This document shows positions 23,286 through 35,960 of a stretch of 64,000 nt of DNA, piece by piece. The stretch is from positions 44,630-108,629 of the forward strand of contig JADGJC010000127.1 in the NCBI GenBank assembly GCA_027596075.1, given 5' to 3'. The stretch's first letter is position 1, and the number at the start of each line of letters is the position of its first letter. Position numbers and translations under genes: made by a program. The notes below the pieces were generated by a model. It searched no databases, was not told the DNA's origin, and saw only the letters and a program-made list of their open reading frames with translations. The stretch is from Rhizophlyctis rosea (Eukaryota > Chytridiomycota > Chytridiomycetes > Rhizophlyctidales > Rhizophlyctidaceae).

Positions 23286-24617
23286 TCAACCAAGCGGTTG
23301 AGTCCGTGGCTCCTGGCCCTCGGAAGAACCCTTCCCACCTCCTGACTTCCCTTTCCCACCTTTTGCCTTTCCTTGCCCCTGTCCTTGGTGAGGATTCTGC
23401 CCTTTCCCCTTCTTCTCTTTCCTCTCGCCCTGTCCAGCTTTCTCTTCATTTCTCGATTTTGGTGGACGAATTGGGGCAGGAACTTGCAATGTTTTGATGA
23501 CGGTTGGAACATAGGTGGGTGCTGTTGTTGTATTTGACGATTGTTGTGATTGATGTGCTGCGGGACGTGGGAGCCAGGGTATGACTGGTGGTGTAATTTT
23601 GGAGGAAAGGAGGGTATGAAGATCCGTGAAATGTGATGATATTACCTGTGAGAAAAGAGGTTCAGCCTTGAGGACTGGATATCAGAGGCATTTTCACCCG
23701 CTTGTCTCGCGCCAACATCAAGGTTGTTGTTCAACGTCTCTGCCCATCTTATGCCCGTAGCCACCCATGACTGAACATGTTACCAGCGACCATCTAACGC
23801 ACCTTGATGCCTAGACAAGTGACGCGTTTGATACCCAAAGCCTGCGCGACGCTCTTTTCCGCCCCCTTAGCTCCAAACGCATATAGCAAACACTGCGGCG
23901 CGGCGAGATACGTCATTGTGGGAAAGTGTGCATACATATGCGGCACGGGAACATCGCCACGGAATAGAAAGATCATCTGTACTGTTGGTGTACCGGCTGC
24001 CTGTCCAGACTCCAGGGAGCGGGTAACAGCGTTGACACCAAGAAGAAGATCTTTCCGTAATGCTAGATCTGAAACATCCGGCGCGTTGGAATCGCTTTGC
24101 TTGGATGCACCGTCCCCATCCCCAGCGGTCTCCTCCCGCGCCGCTCGTGCAGCCGCTCGCTCCGCAAGAGACTTCCGCTTCTTCTTCTTAGGACCTTCTG
24201 GCAGCCGGAGCGACGAGCTATCATCGGTTTGGTCTGATTCTATTTCTGGAGGAGACACCAGGCTATCTTCCACCCGTTCGCGTTTGCGCTGTATACGCTG
24301 AGCGGTACGATATGCAAGGATTTTCCGTCGGCATTCGCCTATTTGGGAAAGTTTCCTGTAATGAAGGTCAGTCTCCTCTGCATGACTAAATCAGTTCTAT
24401 CTAGAGTACATACTGGCATGTTAGTGCCAAGATGCTTTGTTCGTCTTGTGGTTCGAGTGTTGGCCTAGTTCATATTCATAGTCACTGGTCAGCGATAGCC
24501 AACCACGACAAACTGGCTACTAGCTCACCACTTGTATATGAAGGGCGAGTCTAGTGTGTGCTTAAACACAGTTTTCCTCTCTTGACGAGCAGTATTTTTC
24601 TCTCCTTTGATGTCCAT
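23286..24617 (-). CDS. RPP38: RNase P/MRP subunit RPP38 (Pop3-type)
   Basis: L7Ae/L30e-fold protein of the nuclear RNase P and RNase MRP complexes, which process pre-tRNA and pre-rRNA. Exons: 24617-24539, 24464-24414, 24355-23803 and 23645-23286. The N-terminus (TVFKHTLDSPFIYKW, then PTLEPQDEQSIL) matches the region before the fold in human RPP38. A nuclear-localisation-like PKKKKRKSLAERAAAR and a Glu/Asp linker follow. The L7Ae domain has LLLGVNAVTRSLESG and ALGIKRVTCLGIK. The C-terminal tail has VIPWLPRP and is then very Gly/Lys rich (KGKGQNPHQGQGQGKAKGGK). Reading past the exon 3 splice site gives a stop after two codons, so splicing decides the C-terminus; the tail's match to the family supports splicing. 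Confidence 0.82.
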
Positions 24618-25106
24618 TGTCGCTCGGACTGATCGGTTACCGGTTTCGATGGCGGAAAGTGCAAAGATGAGGAGGGAAGAACTCAAAAAGGGCTAAGTTT
24701 GGGAACTAGTCTGGTGTGTGGCTGGCCAGATAATGCGCCACATCGCGCGGGTCCTTTGACATTCTGCTGTACCACATCCATCCGCCCAATAGTTGTCAAA
24801 CAGGTGGTGGCACGACACAATTAGCAAGAAGCCGTCATTGGTGAAGGTCATGGGCATGCAAAAGTTCGTCGGAGATGGGCTAGTAGGGAAACGACAGAGA
24901 TGTACATGCTTAATTTAGGCACCAAGTTAAAGCACCAAGTTCAGCTCCACCGGTTTGACTCCTTGTTACACTATCATCAATAGGACACAACACTGACTAC
25001 AATACACTATACTGGTGCAAAAACTATAATACAACGAATGGGTATATGCAATCATGAACTTGGGGCTTGCAACATCACTCCCCACATTCCCCCTCGTGTT
25101 CCAACG
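24618..25106. other. Intergenic, RPP38 promoter side
   Basis: 489 bp between RPP38 and the end of the GUCD1 gene, both on the minus strand. No coding sequence or RNA gene was recognised. Confidence 0.45.
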
Positions 25107-26302
25107 TCACCGCACCCTAGCAACAATGCAATCATGATCCGTTCCTATACAATTTCTCGCCCTGTCAATATCTTCCCCCTTTACAGCGCACATCTCCTCT
25201 GAGGTACCAGGATCCCGATACAGAAACAAATCCTTATCTGGGTCGTAACCAACCAGAAGGATGTAATGCCCGACGAAATTTTCGGCTTCGGGTGGTTGCG
25301 TTGGTGTGTGGGTTCGCGATGGGGAGGTGGCGGTGCTTAGTCGAGAGGGGTTGGTCAAGGTAGAGGAAGATGATAATGCAACGGAGCCGCGACGCGGTGG
25401 TAGCTCATTGTAGCCGTTTTGTGAACTTGCATTCGCATGTGGTGGGATGCATCCGCAAAAAAGACGGGTGACTGATGATGGAAATTTGATAGACAACCGT
25501 CTCCTACGCTTCCCTCCCTCCCTTCCATTCTTCACATCTTTCACTGCTGGGTCTGCGTCATGCCCCTTCCCTCCTTCTGTCGCTCCGTCCTTCCCGTTCG
25601 ATGTTTCGCCATCACTCCGTTCCGCTTTCCACCGTCGCCACCAGCCCAACCCCAACCTTCCGCTGAAAAGCCTGAACCCCCTTCTGCCACATACTAAACA
25701 TCGCAATCGCCCCAGATCCACCAGTAGTAAGACCGCGTACTGTCCGCTGACCAAAAATCGCCTCATGTCATCCAGATGCAAAATGATTGGGACAACGCGG
25801 ATCCCATGATCTCGAGCCCTGGCAAACAACTCATGTACTCGCTGCCGATCCGTTGATATTGTGTCACGATAGAATTGCTTGCCAGAGTGATGATGATTGA
25901 CACCGATGTAAGATGTATAATAAGCTGCGAATAGCGATGAGTTTGGAATTCCGGGATTAGCGTCGTGCTTCCAACGTTCATGATTCGCAAATCTCGACTG
26001 AACTCACTGAAATCTTCTACACCGTAGTGCTTCAGAATATACGCAAGATCAATGGTCCATATAGAGGTGAGGGGGCAAACCAGTCGCAAGTCCCAGGGTG
26101 TCGCAGCCGGCTTATGTAGAGCAGACAGGATCATGCTCACACAAGCTAGGCCGCAGTCCCAGCTGGCAAGCTGTGAGTGTCAATTCCATATCAGTGACAT
26201 AGCACTACTCTCGGTCAATGGATTTAAACGCCGCGCACGTACCTGCCGCCGGTGTGGTACGTCCAGTGCGAATTGTGGGACTGGATATGGAAAGCTCTTC
26301 AT
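25107..26302 (-). CDS. GUCD1: Guanylyl cyclase domain-containing protein 1 homologue
   Basis: Member of the GUCD1 (Guanylate_cyc_2) family, whose biochemical activity is not established; the fold resembles a papain-like peptidase. The start is MKSFPYPVPQFALDVPHRRQ at 26302, then an intron, then LASWDCGLACVSMIL (with the conserved Cys residues), SIWTIDLAYILKHYGV, an exon with YRDTISTDRQRVHELFARA, and the last exon with FLVSGQYAVLLLVDLG. The C-terminal motifs are NFVGHYILLVGYDPD, FLYRDPGTSEEMC and IGTDHDCIVAR. A low-complexity basic and Ser-rich insertion of about 110 residues sits inside the domain between the LVDLG and GHYIL segments, longer than in animals. Internal exon borders around 25830-25960 were not all resolved. 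Confidence 0.82.
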
Positions 26303-27083
26303 TGTGGGACGTGGTCACAAGGTATACTCTCGGGCGTATGGCACAGCTTCAGGTAGCGAGTATCGTATATATTGATAGCCCCCTGTCAAAATAGCGATGC
26401 GTTTGAGGAGGTATCAGAAACGACTGAGCTTCATGCTAAAAACAAGCTTGCTTTTCCTCGGTACAATACAGTATGTGCGCTCACCTAGAGTCCGTAGCTT
26501 GGGGTTCTGTATGCCCAGGTCTCAAGATAGTTTACAGATGAGCAATGTGTGTTTTGAAGTGACAACATTTCAGTGGAAGGGAGGGTGAGAGAAGGTTTGG
26601 GAAGCTGTGGGGACATCCCATCCGAATTTGAGTTGGAGCCCCACATGATGCACGGTGTGGCTGCAGCTCCGGGTTTTGAAGATCTGAATCCAACGCGTTC
26701 AATTTGCCACTTCCATCCCGGGTCCACACATCCCAAGCATCACAGCTTTGAAAGTGCTTTCTACGGTTCGAAGGTGCAATTGTAATGATGCTGTGATGGT
26801 GCATGGTTTCAGTATGTTCCAGTACTAAGTCTAAACCTCAAGAGGTTTACCCTTGCCCTTACGAGTGCCTGGTCAGATGGGTTGAAATCGACCAGACCCC
26901 GTAGGTTGTATGATTGTCTTGCGGTGCATATCGACTTGCGAACAAAACAGGATTGGCCTTCGAATATGTGAAGAGGGGTCTCCTAAAAGGAACAAGCACA
27001 ATCATCCACCGACTTATTTGTTATTGGAAGAACAAACGGAGACTGTTATTCTATCACTTTGCCCTGCTGCTATTCTCAGCATT
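26303..27083. other. Intergenic, nothing recognised
   Basis: 781 bp between the GUCD1 start and the ankyrin gene end. Short open frames on both strands overlap each other and look like chance. No RNA gene or repeat was recognised. Confidence 0.4.
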
Positions 27084-28307
27084 CTATGGTCGCAAACCAC
27101 CTACATCGGCCCCAACCTCCTGCAAAAGACTGATGATCCCCCGATGACCAGACTTCAGTGCGACTGCCACGATCTTCCCATCACCAGCATCAACATCTGC
27201 CCCTCCCTTCAAAAGCTCCCTCACGGTATTTTCGTAACCCAAGCGCACAGCCCAGACAAGCGCCACATCATTGTCATTGTGAATGTCCGCTCCAGCGTCT
27301 ATAAGAAGTGCGGTTGCTTGATAGAAGTTGTACATGACCGCTGTCAAAAAGCCCTGGTTGGGGTTGCATCCGAGGCTCAGAAGATATGACATGATGTGAA
27401 GATGGTTTTGCCGTGTCGCTATGTACAGTGCAAGTTCTGGGAGTCTGACGGAAGAATGTAAGATCAACCATACCCATAATAAGCAGCAGCATGTGCCATA
27501 CCTGGCCCCATGGCGCAATAATAGCTGAAGCATGTTCAGATTCCCCAATCGGATGGGGTTCTCAAGCAAATCCATGTGAGATGCATGCACATTGGCACCT
27601 TCACGCTGGAATATGTTAGATCTGAGTCTTTGTGACCAATTTGGCTTGTGTCTTGCAAGAACACACCTCTTTGGATTAGCAATTCCATCATATCTTCACA
27701 TCCTTCGGCCGCGGCGTTCAATAAAGCTTGGTCCAAATCCAACACCAAAGCCTTCTTGATCTTCAACATCATCAGCACTCGCGTCAACTCCTTGATAACT
27801 ATCTAGCAGCAACCTAACCAGTTCCACCTCCCCCTCCACGACCGCCATATCAAAGGCGCAGGGCACCAACTTCGTCGCACCAACATCTAACAGTAGCTCA
27901 ACAACCCGGTACTGCCGATACACAGCTGCACGGTACAAGCTATTGTGGGCATAGGTGCCCACACCGATTTGCACCATCTTTTGTAAGAGCTTCTCCAACA
28001 ATGTTGGTTGGTCATGGATGTCTGCGCATTCCGGTGTGCAAGGTGTTGCGGTTGGACATAGAGGAATAAAGGGTGGCGCGAAGCAGTAAAGGGGTAGGTT
28101 TGTACCGCAGTATTTCATATGTAGGTGTTTCGAGAGGGTTGTAAGGAGCATGTTTTGTGTTATGATGGTATTCAGGTTGTGGCAGGTACGTTCGAGGCGG
28201 GTGGAAGTGGGTGGGTCGAGGTACGATGTGACGAGAAGCACGAAGACATCACACAATCTGGCATGGAGTATCGATATGTGTTGCATTGCAACTGACTTGT
28301 GATGCAT
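27084..28307 (-). CDS. Ankyrin repeat protein (possible frameshift)
   Basis: Ankyrin-type repeat protein with a leading F-box-like or helical region (SILHARLCDVFVLLVTSYLD). Repeats seen include LYRAAVYRQYRVVELLLDVG, QALLNAAAEGCEDMMELLIQ, IRLGNLNMLQLLLRHGA, LALYIATRQNHLHIMSYLLS and ALKSGHRGIISLLQEVGA. Exons join at 27664 to 27604 and near 27530 to 27448. Between LLLDSYQG and the next repeat (27720-27800) the reading frame changes without a convincing intron: only non-consensus short introns would join them. This could be a true frameshift, a sequencing error or an unusual intron. The protein partner is unknown. Confidence 0.7.
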
Positions 28308-28696
28308 TGACTAAACTTTCAAAGAAGAAGCTGTATGTTGGCGGAAGATAGAGTTTGGTCATAGCCTGGGAGAAGTTGAGGTTGAAAGGTGACCAGCCAG
28401 AGCTGCACATGAGCTGCAGAGCACAAAGTCAGAGCTGGGCGAAGGGTGAAAGCTAGAGTGGAGGATTTAGACGAAAAGTGTCACCGCGCCACCAACATTT
28501 TGGTGGCACAGTGAAGTTACCAAACACAACCCTGTACGCACCTCCATCCCCAGCCAGATCCCGAAGATCTTTACACCTTTCAGCAAGACCATATTCGTTT
28601 GGAAATGAATCCTCCTTCTATTACACATAATACAAAATCTTACAGATTTCACAAAACACGCCAATCTATACAAAATCTACACAAATAAGACCCGCT
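28308..28696. other. Intergenic between two minus-strand genes
   Basis: 389 bp between the ankyrin gene start and the dioxygenase stop. No coding region was recognised. Two short repeats of cagagctg occur near 28398-28440. Confidence 0.4.
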
Positions 28697-30033
28697 TTAC
28701 TGCTTGCCAGCAGCAGCCTTAAGGTCCTCCCTCCTCGACTTGGAGTTCTGGTCGAAGTAGGGCCTCTCACCCAAGCTCACGACACGGTCACCGATCCTAG
28801 TCTCCGCGCCGTAATCCCAAGTTGCGGTGTGGTATGTGGATCTGTTGTCCCAAATCGCAACATCGTTGCGAGTCCACTTGAAGCGGACTTGGAGGTCGTG
28901 GTTCTCGGAGACGAGCTTGAAGAGGTAGGGGAGGAGAATGTCGGATTCGTCTTTGCTGACGCCGTTGATTTGTTTGGTGAAGCTGTGAGAAAGTCAATGA
29001 GGATCAGCCATCTCATTAAGTAAGTGATTACATCCGAGCGGCCACTCACCCAGAGTTGACAAAGACGGACTTCCACCCAGTGACGGGGTTGGTGCGAATA
29101 ACGGGATGCTCGGCCTTGAGCTCCAAGTCGTTGTTCTCAGGTGCGCCGCGGTTCGTCCTCAACTCAAAGCCGCGCAATTTGGCAACGTCACGGAAGCGTT
29201 CAGCGGAGTGGATGGCCGTCTTGCTCTCGAGCAACTCCTTGAATGCAGGAGACAGGCGGTCATAAACTTCATAGCCAGATGCCCAAAGGGTGTCACCACC
29301 AGACTCGCCCGGGAGAGTGTGGATCTTCAAGATGGCATAGTCGGAGGGGACACGCTCGAAGGTGATGCTAAGAAGCGTAGAATATGTTATGAGAATGACC
29401 TAGGGAGACAATGATTCTTCTGACTTAACGATCGGACACTTACTCAGTGTGCCATCCCTGGCTCGCAAACTTGCTTCCAGAACCAGTCTGCTCGTATTCA
29501 GCACTGTATAAATTGCCCATTAGCGGTCAATATATACAAAGCTCGAACACAGGTTTGACACGTACCGTCCCTCAGACGTAATGACACTGATCTCGTCACC
29601 AAGCTCGGAGAACTCCCTGGTTAGCGGGTGGACGTGCAACCCAGAGGTTGCCGGCTTGCCAGAGAGTTGACCCAAACGTTGGCCAAGCTCTTTTTGCTGG
29701 TCGATGTTGATGTCTTGGTTGCGGAAGAAAACAACTCCGCGTTGTGCGACTGCACAAACTTTAAGCAATTGGCTGCATTGAACATTTATCCAAGAATAGC
29801 TTACCGAGAAGGGCCAAGTCACGGATCAAATCATCCGAGTTCTCGGCCTCGAGAAGGTCGACCAATTGCACGCCAGGAGCGAATTCGGTACCGATAACGG
29901 GTGTGACGGTGGTCCTCTGGTACTTGTCGAGAGCGCCGGAGTTCTTAATGCGACGGTCGGGGCTGAGCTTCAAGCTGGAGAGGCTGTCGCTAACAGCGGC
30001 GGTAACGGTCCCGGTGGCGGTTGGCGGGGCCAT
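28697..30033 (-). CDS. TauD-type alpha-ketoglutarate-dependent dioxygenase
   Basis: Fe(II)/2-oxoglutarate dioxygenase of the TauD/TfdA family, related to fungal sulfonate/taurine dioxygenases (yeast Jlp1). Exon starts are at 30033 (MAPPTATGTVTAAV) and further exons follow to a TAA at 28699-28697. Motifs: RGVVFFRNQDI and LGQLSGKPATSGLHVHP near the N-terminal third; the iron ligands His and Asp in GWHTDITFE; the segment ILKIHTLPGESGGDTLWAS; the third ligand His in STYHTATWDYG; and the oxoglutarate-binding Arg in the following GDRVVSLGERPYF. The likely substrate is an alkyl sulfonate or taurine, giving sulfite for sulfur supply; the substrate is inferred. Confidence 0.9.
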
Positions 30034-30917
30034 TTTGCGGAGTTCTAGTAGTAGTTTGTGGGGTGTGGAAAGTCGGAGAACTTGACGAATGGATGGAATG
30101 AAGAATGATCGGTAGTGGTGCCAGTCGTGCCCGGTCCTTTTATGTTGTTACGGTTTGCCTCCTCCTTCCGTCGAGTGTGACGACTACGAACATCGTATGA
30201 TACCATTTCGCATATGATTGAAGCATGCCATAGATTCAAGACTAAACACATTCCAATCAATGCTCATGTTCTTTGCCTGTAAGACTTGACCTCAGTCAAC
30301 TTCAACAACCTCCGTGTCCAAATTTCGTGATTCGTCCTAAGCAGAATCATCTTACAAATCGGCGCGTTTGGGGGACAGAAGCCGTCCGAGTCGGCGCCTT
30401 TTTCTTGGTAGGCGGATGCTTTGGACATCCCAGCACCCTTTCGACTCTTCAAACTGAACGCAACCAGTGGCAGAAGCAAGGGCGCTGTGACTGTGAACAG
30501 TGTGAAGCGCGGTTGTGCAAATCTCGCTGGCAAGGTGCGCAATTCTTGGTGTTTGTTTACGTAATCCGGGCCAGAATTTCGGCCACCTCGGCCACCCAAA
30601 TGCAAGAAGCTTCGCCATGGGTCTGACATCGTCTCATCAATGTAGCCCCAGCTGCACATCATACCTACTGTCATTGAACTTCCCAACACTCTTTTGCAAT
30701 TCGCGAGTCCTGTAACTGATGTGCTTACCACATCACGTCAGGAGCATTGGGTCATGAAAACTGAAGCAATCAGCAGCGTGTTAGATGCAATAGGATTGAA
30801 TCAATGAAATACACGTCAGAGAAAGTAGCGTATGAGAAATATGTATTCACATATACACAATCGAAAGCCAGAACATATGCAATATCTACCTCCCTGCTCC
30901 TCTTTCTTTCACCCTAT
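30034..30917. other. Intergenic, nothing recognised
   Basis: 884 bp. It includes the upstream region of the dioxygenase gene, with a CATAAAAG on the minus strand near 30135. An open frame on the minus strand at 30264-30731 overlaps others on both strands and matches nothing known. Confidence 0.4.
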
Positions 30918-31935
30918 CTAATGGACTGACGGGTACAACTTCTGAGAAGGTCCCTCGGCTCTGGCAGCAGCGCCATTGCTCGCGCTTCCCTCCCGCACAT
31001 CTGGGTAGAATCCGCCGGGTAGATGTTCCTCCTTTGGCGTATGGAACGATCCATAAGATTTACCCTTTCCCTTGCCTTCGGATGTGAGTTCATCATCATT
31101 GATTTCGAGTCCCTCCCTCGCCCGGGCCAGAGCAGCATCGACCTCCGCAGGGTCGCGCTTGAATTTCGTGACAGCTTCAGTGCGGAGGTGTTGCTCAAGC
31201 AGTTGGAGGTTGCGAAGGTTGGGTTTGTAGGCGACGTCAAAGAGGGAGCCGAGCCAGGGGATTGCACTAAACAGGACATATCCAGATGTCAATATGTTGT
31301 GTGATCATCAAGAAGAAGAAATGCAAGACAAAAACTTACCCAACGGAGGCATTGAGAGCCACGTTCAACACCATCCTTGCCGTGACATGCCACGGCACCT
31401 TGAACCTCCTCGTCAAATACACGACATATGCACTCAACACCGTAGAAACCACGTCACCAACTACCGGCACGGCACTGATCAACGGGTCGATACCGATTGT
31501 GATGCCGGTAAACGGAATCTTATACTTTGCATCGAGGAGCGTTGCAATCTGTTGAATGCGGGTGAAGTTCCGTTGTCGGGATTCGGGGTCGTCAACAAAG
31601 AGGGGCGCGATAAGAGGAGCGATGACGGGTTCAAGGGTGGTTTTTGTTTGTGCGTATATTGTTCTGGAGGTTTTGTAGAGGGCGACGGGGTTGGTGGGGA
31701 CGTGCTGGAGGTAAGGGTCCATTTGCGATTTGACGGACGCGAGAGATGTTGGGACGGTGATTGTTTTGGATGTGTAAGGCACTTTGACGGATTTGGAGGA
31801 TGTGAGTGATGGTTCGCGAGGGACTGTGGGAATTGACTGAGGGCTGGTGGCATATGAGGCAGGTTGAGGGTCGGCGCGAGGAGGAGGTGCCGGTGCACGC
31901 TCAGCAATAGGGATTGATTTCGAGGACGCGGACAT
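30918..31935 (-). CDS. DUF4112 domain membrane protein
   Basis: Protein of 314 residues in two exons, 31935-31340 and 31266-30918. Residues 1-110 are Pro/Ser-rich. The DUF4112 domain follows: IATLLDAKYKIPFTG, IGIDPLISAVPVVGDVV, VPWHVTARMVLNVALNASVG, AIPWLGSLFDVAYKPNLRN. The family has a hydrophobic hairpin and is probably membrane bound; its function is unknown. The C-terminal 90 residues are charged and poorly ordered. Confidence 0.85.
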
Positions 31936-33147
31936 TATGTGCGGCGGACTGAGTGTGTTGAATACGTTTTGATAGAGTTGGAAGTTGATGATATGAGTAA
32001 ACGTACAAATATTTTTACTTTGATAGTTGGGTGAGGATCCTTCAACTCCCTCCTTGGTTTTATAGATTATTTTTCAGTCATCACAAAGTCAACGGCCCCC
32101 TCCGATTTACATGCACACCCAAGCCATCTGACGTTTGGACATTCCATTGCCGTCTCTCTTGGCATAGCACGCCACAGAATCATATGCAATTTTCAAGATC
32201 TTCAAGATATTCAATGCTCAGATGGATAGCCGAAACAACATTTTCGAATACTGGTGTCTGGGGTGTCGTCACTTCCACAGGTTGCCACCCACTCCTGTCA
32301 CCTGTCCGAGGGGTCCACACGCACAGCCCCGAAACGCGTCTCACAAGCCACATTGAGGGTCCTCAGTGTCGTTACTAGTTGCAACCAAAATTGGTTTGGG
32401 TATCAAAATACAACCATAATGATGTTTCAATTGTTGAAAGACCGAAAGTCAGGCAATAAATTGCCATGCTACCCATACTATCAGAGGCGGAAGATTAGTC
32501 AGGTTGCCATTCTTGGCGTGCGATTGATTATCATGGGAGAATTTATGAGGGCACAAATTCAAGGACCAATATTCTCACACATCATACAAGTTACAAAGAG
32601 GTATAAAAGAAGAGATCAGGCCAGATGAATTATCGCTTGGTTCAGCCTGTAAATCTCATGTGGTGCGTTGCAAGCACACCATGTGGATCGATGTACAATA
32701 AAATGCCATATTACTACTAAGGGTCACTCCAAAAACTTTCATGTGGAACTCCCGATTTAATCACAAAGTCAGGAGCGATGCCCCCCAAAAGCCATTGTTG
32801 TGGTGTCAAGTGCACAGCATGAACAATGCAGCTAACATGAAGATCCTGCAGTCAAACAGATACAATTCCGGATCTCCGGAAAAAATGCATCCCTGTCTTC
32901 CAGTGCCCTGTGTGGCTGTGAACTTTGAAGGACACGCGTCTTGGCGGCCCGGCCAGGGAACCGGACTTGTCCCATCTTGTTCCCGTCTTCTCATCTTCAC
33001 TGTCTTCCACTTCTTCCATAAAAAGAGGTGCAGCTGTTTGGGATCACCTCATTTGCCAGCTTGACTTCCTCCACTACCAACAACACAACCTTCAGCGCCT
33101 TCAGACTGCCAACCATACAGAACTTTCCCTATATTAATACGTCTCAG
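31936..33147. other. Intergenic between divergent genes
   Basis: About 1.2 kb between the DUF4112 gene (minus) and the glycosyltransferase gene (plus). An in-frame extension of the glycosyltransferase back to 33028 (MQLFGITSFASL...) is possible but reads like leader sequence. A CATAAAAAG motif lies near 33018. No other gene was recognised. Confidence 0.4.
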
Positions 33148-35960
33148 ATGTCTTCAAAGCAAGCCGATGACACGCAATATGGCGGGTCTTCTTCAGCCAA
33201 CCCTCCCACGTATGCACTCGCAGGAGATACATCGACCCCGTCAGACGAACCTCCGTCATATACAGAGCTGGAAGAGGAGGGGAACGCGCCAAGCGGTCTT
33301 CCCCGCGGTCCTACCTTAGCGCGTATGGCGCAGTCAGTGGTCCCTCAGGAAGATGGTCGTCTTTCTATTACAGATCTCAACTTGCCGGTCTTCAAAGAGA
33401 AAGAGAAAGAGGTTGTCCCGATAGAGTGGTACGAGGAGCTTTTCCAGAAACAAGACCTCTCCCGACTCACCGCCAAACTACCTCCATCCTCCACAATACC
33501 CCACCTTTCCATTGTTATTCATATCGTCGGTAGTCGGGGTGACGTCCAGCCATTCATAGCCCTTAGCAAGGAACTCCAAAAGCATGGGCACAGGGTCCGC
33601 ATCGCCACACATGAGACGTTCCGTAAATGGGTTCGCGGTCATAAAGTGGAGTTCTACCCCTTAGGTGGAGACCCAGCTGAATTGATGGCATTCATGGTCG
33701 AGAACGGGGGGCTTATACCCTCTGCTGCATCAATTGCTCGGGGTGATGTCGGGAGGAAGCGGAAAGTCATTGCAGAGATACTTCAAACCACTTGGAAGTC
33801 ATGTGTGGAGCCGGACGACGAAACAGGCGAACCATTCGCCGCCGATCTCATCATCGCCAACCCTCCTTCCTTTGGCCACATCCATTGTGCTGAGAAACTC
33901 GGAATTCCCTTACATATGTCCTTCACAATGCCGTGGTCACCAACCGGTTCCTTCCCACACCCACTCACCAACATCGATCACTCTCAATCTGTGCGCAAAC
34001 GGCTGAACTTCTATAGCTATGGTGTAGTGGAATACCTGACATGGATGGGGTTGGGGGACTTAGTGAATGACTTCCGGAGATCGTTGGGCTTGAGGAGTAT
34101 GACCAATCAGCAGGGAACTGAGGCGATCATTGACTTGAAAGTGCCATACACTTACTGCTGGAGTCCATCACTGATCCCCAAGCCGATTGATTGGCACGAA
34201 CATATTGGTATGTCTCGGATGATATTGTCTACGTCTTCCAGCCAACAACTGATGATATTTTCCTACATTCAGACATCACAGGCTTCTACTTCCTGGACCA
34301 AGCATCAAATTACGACCCTCCTAAGGACCTTTTGAACTTCCTTCACTCCGGTTCCCCTCCCATCTACATCGGATTTGGATCCATCACAGGCTATGATCCA
34401 AAGAAGCTGACTTCCGCAGTCCTTGAGGGTGTAAGACAGGCGGGCGTTCGTGCTATCATTTCCAAAGGATGGGCGGGCCTTGGTGCATCTGATGGCGCGG
34501 TGGCTCCACCGCAGGATCCCAATATTTACTTTATTGGCGATTGTCCACATGACTGTGAGTTATTGAATCGCCTGCCATTAGATAAATGTCATTGACGTAG
34601 ATGATGCATGTCTATAGGGTTGTTCCAACATGTCGCGGCGGTGTGTCATCACGGTGGTGCTGGGACGCTAAGTGCTGGGTTGCGCTGTGGGAAACCTACG
34701 ATTGTGGTTCCGTTCTTTGGGGATCAGTTTTTCTGGGGCGCTATGGTTTACCGGGTATGCTTCGTTCGTGACCATATGCCGTACACAGTCCTTCTAATGT
34801 ATCTTTTAGATGAAAGCTGGACCGATGCCCATTCCCGCCCGCGAAATGACTGCAGAGAAATTGGCGGCTACCATCCATGAAGCCCTTGCCCAACCCACTG
34901 TCGCAAAAGCTGCTGAAATCGCCTTTCAGATGAGCCAAGAAAATGGCGTCGCATTGGGTGTGACATCTCTCTATGCCCACCTCCCACTCGATAAGCTCCG
35001 ATCCGATATTGATCCTACTCATCCCGCTCGTTACTCCATTCCCAACTTGAAACTCCAAATCTCGCATAACGTCGCGCAGGTCCTGGCTTGTGCTGGGGTT
35101 ATTACGGAGGAAGATTTGAAGCTGCACAAGACGAAGAAGTGGGAGATTCCTTTGGATCATGACCAGATGATTGGAGTTGGGGCGGTCAAAACGATTGTCC
35201 AAGGTTTTACTGGGATCTTTACCGACACTGCGAAGGGTGTCAAAGAGGCGCTCAAGGAGGAGACACGGGAAGAGAAAGCATTGGCGGTTGGAAAGGGTTT
35301 CAGCAAGGGGGTGGGCAGAGTGGTCTTTTTCCCGTTCCGAGGTATGCAATCTGTGTTGCCATGTTTTCCTACCTTCAGAAAAACAGTACTAAGTCGACAC
35401 ATATACTTGCAGCTACTGCTTTGACTTTAAACGAGATCTCCGATGGCATGGTTCGCGTTCCTGCTCTATGGGATCCATCATACAAGCCTCGTCACACGGC
35501 CAACATCAATAACATGGCAACGGGAGCAAAAGAGAGCGGGAAAGCACTCTTCTTTGGGATTTATGACGGAGTGTCAGATTTCATCATGAAGCCCATCGAA
35601 GGAGGCAAGAAAGAAGGTGCAAAGGGAGCGGCCAAGGGATTTGCAGTGGGGTCTGTCAATGTTCTATATAAACCTCTCACGGGAATGGTGCGAAGTGTTG
35701 CATTATTTGGGAAGGGTGTTACAAGGGAAGTCACGAATCGGAGGGAGGATAAGAAGGTTGCTGGAGGTGTACTTGGGGCGGAATCGGCGTTGGATGAGAC
35801 GACGGATTGGAGACAGGTTGCGGCGGATTTGAGTGGGTATGATGTGCAGACTTGTGAGGTTATTGTGAGGAAGTTTGTGGATGTTTTGGAGAGGAGTGAG
35901 GGGGGTAAGGGTAAGAAGGCGCAGGGATGGCAGTTGGGGATCTGGATGGAAGGGTGGTAG
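33148..35960 (+). CDS. Sterol 3-beta-glucosyltransferase-like (GT28/GT1)
   Basis: Glycosyltransferase of the UDP-glucose:sterol type (Atg26/UGT51 relatives). Five exons: 33148-34207, 34273-34554, 34618-34754, 34810-35341 and 35413-35960, giving 852 residues. The N-terminal 110 residues are disordered and acidic. The N-terminal GT domain has [17 protein letters not shown]. The C-terminal GT domain has [16 protein letters not shown] and the donor-binding motif [19 protein letters not shown], then [10 protein letters not shown]. After the GT core comes an extra C-terminal region of about 280 residues with two similar amphipathic/Gly-rich blocks ([18 protein letters not shown] and [17 protein letters not shown]), typical of fungal forms that bind lipid. 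The PH/GRAM domains of Atg26 are absent. The sterol acceptor is inferred. Confidence 0.85.

Noticed and set aside
30264..30731. 155-codon minus-strand open frame
   Set aside because: Overlapped by other open frames on both strands, with odd composition and no recognised motif.
33028..33147. Upstream ATG start of the sterol glucosyltransferase-like gene
   Set aside because: The extension reads like a leader, and the ATG at 33148 starts a normal disordered N-terminus; the upstream start cannot be fully excluded.
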